DNA of 64,000 nucleotides from assembly GCA_963580285.1 (NCBI GenBank), contig OY757014.1, positions 100,318,072 through 100,382,071 on the forward strand. Reading direction: 5' to 3'. This stretch comes from Lucinisca nassula (lineage: Eukaryota > Mollusca > Bivalvia > Lucinida > Lucinidae). The first letter of the stretch is position 1; every line of letters starts with the position of its first letter. This document shows positions 47,111 to 57,525 of this stretch, piece after piece. Both the position numbers and the translations under genes were made by a program. Under the pieces are notes generated by a model, which saw only the letters and a list, made by a program, of their open reading frames with translations, was not told the origin of the DNA and searched no databases.

Positions 47111-47408
47111 TTGTTTGTTTGATTTGAGGTTTAACGTCCCCGTCAACACTGGAAAGGTCATTTTGGAGACGTTGCTTCCAATTTTGTGGGACTTTCACCC
47201 GACATTGAGATGAAATGACATCTCAAGCCCTGTCGCCCAATGAAACCAATAGAGTTTATATGCATGGACGGTCCGCCTCGCACCGCGGTTCCTGGACAGG
47301 CTTAGATCCTCTAAGCGGTTTACCAGTACTAGTGTGCGGGCCGGATTCAGCTCTGCGTGGAAGCATCATGCAGCCCATATATTTCTTCAAGCCCCTATGG
47401 GCGGGGGC
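47111..47408 (-). mobile_element. SINE-G with 15 bp target duplication
   Basis: TTTGCTCGTATATGT at 47096-47110 and 47409-47423. Confidence 0.88.
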
Positions 47409-47479
47409 TTTGCTCGTATATGTAATAACTGTTCAACACTTGTTTGAAGTAACATGTATGTATTATAAGAATCTTATAT

Positions 47480-47885
47480 GGGTGTGAGGGGTGGATGGAA
47501 AAATCCGTCCCGAGGGTCACTGTCTGGCATCACGAGGCTTGCCGAGTGATGCCGGACAGTGATCCCGAGGGACGGATTTTTCTATCCACCCCTCACACCC
47601 ATATTGGATTCTTTTTCTTGTATATCTTCCATTTCTATTGCGAATTTTTAATGCTGCTGTCACTTCGGTCACCGACGTCCGCCAATTTGCGATGACACAA
47701 CAGGATTGTTTAGTGACGTCACGGTTGACGACGCCGCACATGAGGTTGTAATCAACCAGTGCATTTATCAAACACGCGATTATATTCGATTTGGGGTCGG
47801 AACACCAGGGTCAGAACATAAATTTCTATGCCAGGGTATAATCATGGATTTCCTTGCCTGGTGTGCAAGAAATAGTTATCTTATA
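47480..47885 (-). mobile_element. Foldback element F, second copy
   Basis: Hairpin 47481-47602 (GGACGGATTTTTCTATCCAC), TGACGTCA at about 47712, right end TTCCTTGCCTGGTGTGCAAG as the complement of 5962-5990. Confidence 0.65.
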
Positions 47886-48029
47886 TTGTGTCAAGGCATA
47901 TTTGCTCGTATATGTAATGGCTGTTAAACACTTTTTGAAAGACCCTCATTCCTTCACCTATCCCACCATCCTGTTGACATGGCTGTTTCCGGATACGGTA
48001 TTCAAATTTCCAAAACTAGCCAAAAAGAC

Positions 48030-48105
48030 AAAAAAAAAAAAAAATAAATAAATAAATAAAAATAAATAAAAATAAATAAATAAATAAATAAATAAAATAA
48101 AAAGG
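48030..48105. repeat. (A)n(AATA)n tract
   Basis: Poly-A followed by AATA units. Confidence 0.85.
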
Positions 48106-48154
48106 AAAAAAAAATAGCCTCTGAAATTTTCATTGAAACCTACTTCCCAATCAA

Positions 48155-48388
48155 GCGGCCTCTGCCCATCGGGGCTTGAAGTAGATGATGGGCTGCGTGA
48201 TACTTCCACGCAGAGCTGAAACCAACCGCACACGAGTGCTGGTAAACTAAAGCGGTGCGAGTCGGACCGTCCATGCTGATAAACCCTATTTGTTTCATTG
48301 GGTGACAGGGCCTGAGATGTCATTTCACCGCAGTGTCGAGTAAAAGTCTGCAAAATGACGTTTAACCTCAAATCAATCAAACAAACAA
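48155..48388 (+). mobile_element. SINE-G, internally deleted
   Basis: GGCCTCTGCCCATCGGGGCT to TGACGTTTAACCTCAAATCA. The middle is shortened. Confidence 0.75.
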
Positions 48389-48882
48389 TACTTCCCAAAC
48401 AAGTGCGGTCACAATGAAGACACTCCAAAAATAGAAGAAAGAGAGACGAAAAGAGAGAGTATGGGAACAAAGGTAAAGAAAAATATCCAAAAAAAGTCCG
48501 TGCACTTGTTTTACTTCGCGCTTAGTGTGGCCCCTGCGCCATGCCATATAGCGTCATCCGAAAGACTGAATATGACATATAAATGGGTGAGACAAAGGGG
48601 TGAAAAGATTTCCCCTACCCCATTTCAATCAAGATTTCGCAAAAGCTTGACTGTATAAGGTGGAACATTTCTGTAAAATTATTTCAAAATCAGTCTACCC
48701 TTTTAGGAGTATATAGAAGTCTTTTAATATATTGCACATTTCCATATTGCACTGTATGCTACTCCATCTTGAAGAAAATTAGTAAAATTACACCAGCATA
48801 TATATCACGCCTTTTGGAAGATATAAATCTGCATCGGGATTTTTTTTTTTTTTTTTTTTTTTACTGATTCTATTGGACGTTT

Positions 48883-49178
48883 GGCCCCCGCCCATAGGGG
48901 CTTGCAGAAATATATGGACTGCATGATGCTTCCACGCAGAGCTGAATCCGGCCCGCACACTAGTACTGGTAAACCGCTTAGAGGATACAAGCCTGTCCAG
49001 GAACCGCGGTGCGGGGCGGACCGTCCATGCTAATAAACCCTATTGGTTTCATTGGGCGACAGGGCTTGAGAATTCATTTCATCTCAGTGTCGGGTAAAAG
49101 TCCCACAAAATTGGAAGCAACGTCTCCAAACTGACCTTTACAGTGTTGACGGGGACGTTAAACCCCAAATCAAACAAA
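48883..49178 (+). mobile_element. SINE-G with 14 bp target duplication
   Basis: TCTATTGGACGTTT at 48869-48882 and 49179-49192 fixes both ends: GGCCCCCGCCC... and ...AAATCAAACAAA. Confidence 0.9.
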
Positions 49179-49424
49179 TCTATTGGACGTTTCTGCAGTA
49201 TAGTTACAACTGATACCCACGCCGCTCGGAACCGAGACTAAGCCTTTAACTAAGAAGTCATTCAATTCAAATTAGTTTTGCCGTTCTAACGGATGTCGGT
49301 ATAAAGAGGGTTGACTGTATAAGGTGGAACATTTCTGTAAAATTATTTCAAAATCAGTGCACCTTTTTAGGTGTAGAATTCATTTAAAAGGTTGTTTATT
49401 TTTTAGGTTTGGTGGGGATCATCA

Positions 49425-49695
49425 CGTGAACAAGTCCATGAAATAAATACCCCCCTAAACCCCACTTTATATAGAGAAAACTGGGGTTTACGGGGGTATA
49501 CATTATTTTCCTTATTTCTGCTCCAAGACATAGGTTATGGGTACTCGTTAGAACCGCCTCATTATGAGGCGGTTCTAACGATCACCCAAAACCTATGTTT
49601 TGAACATTTATAAAAAATATCAAGGATATTTATCAGAAATGTAGCCATTTTGGAGGTGTGAAAAATGCACTAAGCCGTACGGGTGTGTTATGGTA
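49425..49695. repeat. Family A foldback element
   Basis: GTTAGAACCGCCTCATTATG then AGGCGGTTCTAACGATCACC. Confidence 0.7.
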
Positions 49696-49794
49696 ATGTT
49701 GTTCAGTGGAGCGAAACGATTTGAGCAATTTTGCCAGAGGGTCACCAACTGAACATTCCTTCCTAATTGTTTTCTTTCTGATGATGATTCGTTT

Positions 49795-50078
49795 GTTTGT
49801 TTGATTTATTTGAGGTTTAACGTCCCCGTCATCACTATATAGGTCATTTTGGAGACGTTGCTTCCAATTTTGTGGGACTTTTACCCGACATTGATGTGAA
49901 ATGACATCTCAAGTCCTTTCGCCGTTTAAAAGCATGGACGGTCCGACTCACACCGCTTTGCCTGGACAGGCTTAGATCCCCTAAGCGATTTACCAGTACT
50001 CGTGTGCGGTCGGTTTCAGCTCTGCGTTGAAGCAACATGCAGCCCATATATTTCTTCAAGCCTATGGGCGGGGGCCTA
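49795..50078 (-). mobile_element. SINE-G copy
   Basis: GAGGTTTAACGTCCCCGTCA to CTATGGGCGGGGGCC. Confidence 0.82.
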
Positions 50079-50094
50079 TTTCTGAGGATGAAGT

Positions 50095-50560
50095 CTTTCA
50101 AAAGTTCACTTCGACAATACAGGGCTAACTTGTATGTTACTATCCAGTTACTTTCTGGGCATACGGGGTCAGGTCCTAGTGCATGGAGATGAACTTCATC
50201 AGTGTAACTATGCCTCGTGGTGACAAAGGGGGTGGGTGGAAGGGGCAAGAGTTAGCATACGATGCTAAACTAATGAGCCGGTGGTTCCCTTGGACAATAC
50301 AGAGCAGAGCTGACATACATGTCACTATCTGGACACCTTGTGGACATTGATGGTCAGGACAGAGATGAACCGGCTCAGTCTTAAGTGCAATGCCTCGTCG
50401 TGATAAGTGAGGAGAAGGGGAAGGTGTTTGAGATCAGAAGCTAGACTTATGAGTTTGTGGTTCCCTTTGGCAATACAGAGCTGACTTATATTTTACTGTC
50501 TGTGCACCTAGTGGACATTGAGGGTCAGTTCCTAGTGCACCAGACGGAGATGAACCAGCT
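50095..50560. repeat. ~177 bp tandem repeat, 3 copies
   Basis: GGTTCCCTTGGACAATACAGAG-like landmarks at about 50104, 50282 and 50458. No coding signal. Confidence 0.7.
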
Positions 50561-50574
50561 CATTCTAGCTAACG

Positions 50575-51700
50575 ATTCCATAACTCTATATAAAACAGTT
50601 GGCTCCGGGGCAGGTCCTTTTTCGGCCCCAGGGCTATAATTTGAACAATCTTGGTAGAAGTACACTAGCCAAATATCAAATATATGGGCCTTCTGGTTTC
50701 AGACATGAAGCTTTTTAAAAGGAGAGTTTAAAAGGGTTTCCATATAAAAGTCTATGTACAACATGTGTGCCTCGGGGCGGGGCCATTTTTGGCCCTGAAC
50801 AATCTTGGTACATGTAGAGATTCATGATGCTTCATGCCAAATATCAAAGACCTGGACCTTTTGGTTTCAGAGAAGAGAGAAGAAGATTTGTAAAGGTTTT
50901 TCATATATAAGTCTATGTAAAACCAGTGGGCCGAGTATTTAAGCCGAATTCCGGTCTCCCCATGACCTTAGCTATTGGTGGGACGTAAAACTCAAACATA
51001 CAAAGAGATCCACTAAATGAAACTTCATACCAAACATCAAAGACCTGGCCCTTCTGGGTTCAGACAAGAAGAGTTTTAAATGATTTCCCTATATAAGTTA
51101 TGCTAAAACAGTGGGCCCCGGGGCTGGACCTTTTTTGGCCCCAGGGCTATAGTTTGAACAATCTTGGCAGAGGTCCACTAGATAAAGCCTCATACCAATA
51201 TCAAAGACCTGGGCCTTCTGTTTTCAGACAAGATTTAGTTTTAATGGTTTCCCAATGTCTATGTAAAACTGATGGGCCCCGGGGCGGGGCCATTTTTGGT
51301 CCCAGGGCTATAATTTGAACAATCTTGGTAGAGATCCCCTAGAAAAAGCTTCATACCAAACATAAACATCAAAGACATGGCCCTTCTGGTTTCAGACGAG
51401 GTTTTTAAAGGGTTTCCATATATAAGTGTATGTGTGGACCTCTGGGCGTAGCCATTTTTGGCCCCATGACTATAATATGAACAATCCGCTTGGTAGTGTT
51501 CCACTAGATGAAGCTTCATACTCAATATAGACATGTGCCTCCTGGTTTCTTTTAAAGAGTTTCCCTATATGAGTCTATATGTAAAACCGGCTTGGCCATT
51601 TTGCCATTTTTGGTTCCAGGGCTAGTATTTGAACAATCTTGATAGAGGTCTACTAGATGAAGTTTCATACCAATAGTAAGAGCTCCAAGCTATTGAGATT
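50575..51700. repeat. Diverged 166 bp-type array without termini
   Basis: About six units marked by GGGCTATAATTTGAACAATCTTGG-like sequence (50632, 51142, 51306, 51470, 51615). A 65 bp SINE-C tail (50940-51004) interrupts it. Confidence 0.75.
50940..51004 (+). mobile_element. SINE-C 3' fragment
   Basis: CCATGACCTTAGCTATTGGT then GGGACGTAAAACTCAAACA. Confidence 0.6.
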
Positions 51701-52814
51701 GAGCAATAGGTGGTCTGAAAGTACCAAAAATTTAAACCATAACCCTTTTAAGATCAACATATTGGAAGGTAGAAAACAGATGTTTCCCAACTTTTACGTT
51801 TTGCAAAAGCTTTGAAATTATGGTATACATTAAGGTACTGTTGCTCTTATTCGAACTTTGCTGAATGGCCATGTTAAATTACAGGATTCGAAATTTAAGA
51901 TACACTGACAACTCAAAAAAGCATTTATTAACCATAACTGCCCACACAATATAAGGTTATGGCAAATTCACCATGCTTTCAATATCTACTGGCATTTTTT
52001 GAGTCGAGACATGGTAAAAAGTACCTTAATTTATTGTATATCACTGTGTTACAGAATGCTGTGGAAAGCTATGTTTTTTCTCCAGTGCAAAATGTCTTTA
52101 TATTTTATGATTTATGATATATGCACTACAAACTAAGTATTTGCAGTCAAAAACAATTTTGGCCATTTCTGATGTGCTGAAGCAGCAGTTCAAAGTCATT
52201 AACATGGAGAACACTCTGACGAATCAAATACACACAGTCCCGAATTACTGCTAGAATAAAAAAAATGTTCACTGTTTAACGTACAATTCACATTCAAATG
52301 AAAAGGCCTCACTGGTGTATATGGAGCTAAACTTTTTGATGAAATCATCATCACCATCATCATAATTGTCATCAATGGCAATATCATCATTTACAGTATT
52401 TATTGTCGGTGCCATAATCCAAATATTTAAAATATGAGCATTTAGTATATATATAAACACCATATGTTTAAACAATCAGTTTCTGTCCAGGGCATCAATA
52501 ACAATATTAATATCATGACCATTTATAGCACCAATATGAGCAATATAATTTAGCAAAAACAACGATTTGGATTATTTAGTTTTGGGACACTAATTGCACA
52601 CCTGGGTCAAATGTCTGATCCTTTGTTTGGAAATTTCATAGAGGGTTTCCATCCCATGAGATTCAACAGGGAAGGATTAGACAAGACTGTGCTAATGCCA
52701 AAGATCCTCAGAACCCACTGTTTGCAAATGCTATTATATAAGTTTTGCTTGAAACATTTTTAAAGTCCAGCGAGTATCATCAACTTAAAGCTATTAACTA
52801 TCAACACAATTCTT
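51700..52814. other. Intergenic DNA, nothing recognised
   Basis: AT-rich with a CATCAT-rich stretch at 52335-52395; no coding signal. Confidence 0.6.
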
Positions 52815-52969
52815 ATCTAGATTGTGCAGTCGATGGTAAACCATCGCAAATACCCGCTTTTCTATGAATAACACTAATGACTATGTATTAGCTAGCCAAA
52901 ACTACATGGAAGTTAAAAAAAAAGTTGCAAAGAACATTCTAACTGATAAGCAAAGTTTCAGAAGTGTAT

Positions 52970-54289
52970 CTGGCGGCCAACAGGAGACTCTACATGGCTT
53001 TTGTAGACCTGGAGAAGGCATTTGACCGAGTGCCTCGGAAAGTCATCTGGTGGGCACTAAGAAAACTTGGAGTAGACGAGTGGATTGTGAAACTGGTCCG
53101 ATGGATGTATGCTAATGCTCGGAGCCGTGTCCGCGTTGGTGATGGTTACAGTGAAGAATTCGAGGTAAAGGTGGGTGTTCATCAAGGCTCTGTTCTCAGC
53201 CCACGGCTTTTCATCATTGTGCTTGAAGCCTTGTCATGCAAGTTTCGCTCTGGAGTCCCCTGGGAGGACCTGTATGCTGATGACCTTGTCATCATAGCTG
53301 AATCCCTTGAGGAATGTGTCAGGAGGCTCTTAACTTGGAAAGACACAATGGAGGCGAAAGGGCTGAGAGTGAATGCAGGAAAGACAAAGATCATGATCTG
53401 TGGTACAGGTCTGGACCTCTTGCAGAGTACAGGCCAGTTCCCAAGCGCTGTATGTCGCACTGGAGTGGGCAGCAACAGTATCTTTTGTAATGGCTGCAAG
53501 TTCTGGGTGCACAAGAAATGCAGTGGGCTCAAACCCTTGATAGAGGACCCTGATTACAGGTGTACACGGTGCCAAGGAACTGCACGCCCCTTAGATGGCA
53601 GACCACAGAGGGAAGTCCAAGCCGGATCCCACAAGCTGGAGGTTGCAGCTTTCTTTTGCTACCTTGGTGATATGCTCTCTGCAGCGGGTGGTTGCGACCT
53701 TTCAACTACATCACGTGTGAAAACAGCCTGGAAGAAATTCAAGGAGTTGCTACCAGTTCTCTCTTCCCGCCATCTCTCGTTCAAGACACGTGGCCGTGTG
53801 TATAGCTCTTGTGTGCGGAGCGCAATGCTCCATGCCAGTGAGACATGGCCATTGACAAAGCCAAACCTCCATTGTCTACAGCGGAATGACAGGGCAATGA
53901 TCAGACAGATATGCAATGTCAAGCCACAGGACACTGTCACCATCAGGTCCAGTGAGTTACTGGAGCGTCTTGGTATTGAGGACCTGGACCTCATCCTGAA
54001 AGAGAGAAGGCTTCGCTGGTATGGACATGTGGAACGCTCCAACGGTGCAGTCAAGATGGCCTGTGACATACAGGTAGGTGGAAAGCGGGGGCAAGGAAGG
54101 CCCAAGATGACCTGGAAGCAGCTAGCAGAAAGAGATTGCAGAGAATGGAAGCTCTCTGCTATCGATCCTGGCGATCTGGTGTAAGATCTACCATGCGTGC
54201 AGCAAGCCAACTACCTGGAAGGGGGCCCACTTATGTGGACGTTGCCCCTGTACCTGTACATTAATAAAAAAATCCGTCGATGATGATGA
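52970..54289 (+). mobile_element. RTE-like LINE insertion inside a 144 bp core repeat
   Basis: The left junction joins ...CAGAAGTGTA and the right junction resumes at AAACTCCTATAGTTTAG. In intact copies of the surrounding repeat these are contiguous (CAGAAGTGTAACTCCAATAG), so the boundaries are well defined and any target duplication is at most 1-2 bases. The 3' end carries a short GAT repeat. Confidence 0.75.
52994..54184 (+). CDS. RTE-type LINE reverse transcriptase, 5'-truncated
   Basis: Open frame of about 396 aa from the first ATG; the frame is open from 52964, where it runs into flanking repeat DNA. Reverse transcriptase motif A is VDLEKAFDRVP, then GVHQGSVLSP, then YADDLVI, the catalytic Asp pair. 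An inserted zinc-knuckle-like segment follows (FCNGCKFWVHKKC ... YRCTRC), then the thumb/C-terminal region ending RRLRWYGHVERSN...GRPKMTWK and a W-K-L-S-A-I-D-P motif, common in RTE-like elements of marine invertebrates. The endonuclease and fingers are missing, so it is a dead 5'-truncated copy. The frame is uninterrupted, suggesting recent insertion. The 3' UTR is short (54185-54289) and ends in ATGATGATGAT, as RTE elements often do. Confidence 0.85.
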   Translation: MAFVDLEKAFDRVPRKVIWWALRKLGVDEWIVKLVRWMYANARSRVRVGDGYSEEFEVKVGVHQGSVLSPRLFIIVLEALSCKFRSGVPWEDLYADDLVIIAESLEECVRRLLTWKDTMEAKGLRVNAGKTKIMICGTGLDLLQSTGQFPSAVCRTGVGSNSIFCNGCKFWVHKKCSGLKPLIEDPDYRCTRCQGTARPLDGRPQREVQAGSHKLEVAAFFCYLGDMLSAAGGCDLSTTSRVKTAWKKFKELLPVLSSRHLSFKTRGRVYSSCVRSAMLHASETWPLTKPNLHCLQRNDRAMIRQICNVKPQDTVTIRSSELLERLGIEDLDLILKERRLRWYGHVERSNGAVKMACDIQVGGKRGQGRPKMTWKQLAERDCREWKLSAIDPGDLV

Positions 54290-54960
54290 TAAACTCCTAT
54301 AGTTTAGAAGATATGGCAAAGTCATTCTTTTTTACCTTTGACCCTGGGGTTATGTTAAGATCCACCAAAAGAATTCCAATTTTTTCTTTATTCCAACGGC
54401 CATCCAATAACCAAAGTTTCAGAATTGTAACTCCAATGCTTTAGAAGATATGGCAAAGTCATACTTTTTTACCTTTGACCTTGGGGTCAGGCTGAGGTCA
54501 AGGTCACACCAAAAGTAGCCCAATTTATTCTATATTCCAAGAGCCATCCAATAACCAAAGTTTCAGAAGTGAAGCTCCAATAGTTTAGAAAATATGGCAT
54601 AATAATACTTTTTGACCTTTGACCTTGGGGTTATGTTGAGGTCGAGGTCACACCAAAAGTAGCCTAATATATTCTATATTCCAAAGGCCATCCAATAAGC
54701 AAAGTTTCAGAAGTGTAATTCCATTTGTTTAGGAGATATGGCAAAATCGTATTTTGTGACTTTTGACCTTGGGGTCATGTTGAGGTCAAGGTCATGCCAA
54801 AAGTAGCCCAATGTATTCTATATTCCAAGGGCCATCCAATAAACAAAGTTTCAGAAATGTAACTCCAATAGTTAAGAAGATATGGCAAAATCATACTTTT
54901 TGACCTTGACCTTTGGGTCATGTTGAGGTCAAGGTCATCCCAAAAGTTGCCCAATTTATT

Positions 54961-56068
54961 ATACCAGCTTTTTCGAAGAAAAATCGGGTATATTGTTTTC
55001 GTACCACAGTTGAGTCCGGCGTCAGTCTGTCTGTCTGTCACGTTTCTTGTAAATGGATCTCCTCTGCAACCACTGAAGTTACACTTTTGAAACTTTGCAT
55101 GTGGATAGTACATGGAATGTAGATGGCAGTGGGCAACTTTGTGTGACCTTGACCTCAACATGATCCCAAGGTCAAAGGTAAAATATTATGATTTGCCATA
55201 TCTCCTAAACTATTGGAGTTACACTACTGAAACTTTGCTTATTGGATGGTCCTTGGAATATAGAATATGTCAGGTTACTTTTGGTGTGACCTTCACCCCA
55301 AGGTAAAGTTCAAAAAGTATGCTTTTGCCATATCTTCTAAACTATTAGAGAGAAGCCTCCGTGGTGCGGTGGTTACGCTACTCGCCTTGTAAACCAGGGA
55401 TAGCAGGATTGATCCCGGGCTTCTCCAGACTTTCGGATGAGTCTTTAAACTGAGGTCCCGTCTCTGCATGACCTAAGCTGTTGGTGGGACGTAAAACTCG
55501 AACACTCACTCACTCTCAACTATTAGAGTTACACTTCTGAAACTTTGGTTATTGGATGGCCCTTGGAATATAGAATAAATTTGGATACTTTTGGTGTGAC
55601 CTTGACCTCAACATGACCCGAAGGTCAAAAATTATGATTTGCCATATCTCCTTAACTATTGGAGTTACACTTCTGAAACTTTGCTTATTGGTTGGTCCTT
55701 GGAATATAGAATATGTTGGGCTAGTTTTGGTGTGACCTCAACCCCAAGGTCATAGGTAAAATCGTATGACTTTGCCATATCTTCTAAACTATTGAAGTTA
55801 CACTTCTGAAATTTGGTTGTTGGGTGGCTGTTGGAATATAGAATTAGGTGGACCTCAACATAACCCCAAGGTCAAAGGTCAAAAAGTATGACTTTGCCAT
55901 ATCTTCTTAACTATAAGAGTTACACTTCTGAAACTTTGCTTATCAGTTAGAATGTTCTTTGCAACTTTTTAACTTCCATGTAGTTTTAGCTAGCTAATAC
56001 ATAGTCATTAGTGTTATTCATAGAAAAAGCGGGTATTTGCGATGGTATACCATCGACTGCTGATCTAG
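54961..56068 (-). mobile_element. 144 bp-core element, inverted copy
   Basis: Starts with palindromic end TATACCAGCTTTTTCGAAGA, GTCTGTCTGTCTGTC microsatellite, then 144 bp-type units in reverse, ending in the complement of the 52815 terminus (56068). Arms 52815-52968 and 55921-56068 are nearly identical inverted copies. Confidence 0.7.
55351..55517 (+). mobile_element. tRNA-headed SINE-C with 11 bp target duplication
   Basis: Head GCCTCCGTGGTGCGGTGGTT (A-box-like), then a B-box-like AGGATTGATCCCG. Body TTTCGGATGAGTCTTTAAAC and tail TGTTGGTGGGACGTAAAACT with (ACTC)n. AACTATTAGAG flanks both sides (55340-55350; 55518-55528). Inserted in a 144 bp unit. Confidence 0.85.
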
Positions 56069-56069
56069 T

Positions 56070-56512
56070 TCTATATTCCAAGGGCCATCCAATAAGCAAA
56101 GTTTCAGAAGTGTAACTCGAATAGTTTAGGAAATATGGCAAAATTATACTTTTTTACCTTTGACCTTGGGGCCATGTTGGGGTCAAGGTCACAAAAAGGT
56201 AACCCACTGTCATCTACATACCATGTACTATCCACATGCAAAGTTTCAAAAGTTAACTTAAGATATGGCAAAGTCATACTTTTTGACCTTTGACCTTGGG
56301 ACCATGTTGGGGGTAAAGGTCACAAAAAAGTAGCCCACTGCCATCTACATACCATGTACTATCCACATGCAAAGTTTCAAAAGTGTAACTTCAGTGGTTG
56401 CAGAGGAGATCCATTTACAAGAAACGCGATGGAAAGACAGACGGACAGACGGACTGACGCCCACGACTACGAAAACAATATACCAGATTTTCTTCGAACA
56501 AGCGGGTATAAT
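56070..56512 (+). mobile_element. 144 bp-core element, partial + copy
   Basis: Two to three units, then GACAGACGGACAGACGGACTG and terminal TATACCAGATTTTCTTCGAA...GCGGGTATA. Confidence 0.65.
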
Positions 56513-57525
56513 AATCACAATACAACAGGTATCTCACTAAATATCAGCATCATCCTAATCATCATCACTATCACCATCATCATCGTCATCAAACATCATG
56601 CGAAATCTGCCACATTTCTGACTGTCTCCCATGCAAAGACAGCCCACAAAAAAACCTAAGATTTGCACGAACACATTTTGGACGATTTTACTGGTTAAAA
56701 TCATGGTGTGTATCATATTAATACTTCATTAATGAGTTTCCTGCATGAAACAAGTTAAACAAATGTAAATAGCACCACTGTTAATGACTACATCTGAAAT
56801 ACCTTAATATTTCAACATCGTCCTAATGTTTGCCATAAGAAACATATAAGACATAAGAAACTTGATTTAACGTCGGTTTTCATACATGAAACAAAGCACA
56901 ACATTAGCCATATTGGCTATTTTACCGACAGAACAAGAAGTAAGAAGCTGTACATGTATATGAACAACATATCACAATTTAGAGGAACTCATCACAGACT
57001 GTTAGCTTTTCAAAAAGGGCAGACAGAAGAGCCATGCCAACTAATTTCAGTTTTCCTTAAAATAAAGGAAAACTTGCCAGCACAAGCCCTTCCCTCCCTC
57101 TAAATATACTGTATGTACATACACATGTCATATGTACAAAGACACAACATGCATATGCACCGACAGTATACAAGTACTCAGCAATATTGAGCATGGAAGA
57201 GAACCCTGTCCCACAGCCTACAAAAGCGAAAGGGTCGAAAAATTGGGAGTAGACTGCAGGGAGAGGTTTCATAATGTAATGATAAGAGTGTCATTATTCA
57301 TAAGCAGGTTTAGTATACCTATATTAAAAGCACATGTTTAGTATAAAACATAAGGATTGTAGAGCTAAAAGGTTACAAGGAACAAAACTAATGGGGATTA
57401 AACTCAATACACTGAAAGCACAAAATTTAAGCATAAAATGATCTAGTAAGCAACTAAAACAAACACATAAAGCACACTAAAGCGGAACAAAACTAAAAGG
57501 AACATAAACTTAAATTTAAAAGCAA
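56513..57525. other. Non-coding DNA and LINE 3' flank
   Basis: AT-rich. Includes the 3' UTR of the LINE read on the minus strand; its 3' end could not be placed. Confidence 0.5.

Larger units (their letters stand above)
52815..54960 (+). mobile_element. 144 bp-core element, + copy, interrupted by an RTE LINE
   Basis: Begins ATCTAGATTGTGCAGTCGAT with hairpin GATGGTAAACCATC. After the LINE come about 4.5 units of exactly 144 bp (TTTCAGAAGTG landmarks at 54417, 54561, 54705, 54849), unit text ...GAAGATATGGCAAA...TTTGACCTTGGGGTCATGTTGAGGTC.... No coding potential. Confidence 0.7.

Noticed and set aside
47958..48470. 170-residue minus-strand frame
   Set aside because: Made of a SINE-G copy and an AATA tract.
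49844..50248. 134-residue minus-strand frame
   Set aside because: Mostly SINE-G sequence, also open by chance in other copies.
53182..54210. Long minus-strand frames opposite the RTE reverse transcriptase
   Set aside because: Antisense shadows of a coding strand with RT motifs.
54775..55161. 128-residue frame
   Set aside because: Crosses the junction of two inverted 144 bp arrays; no protein character.
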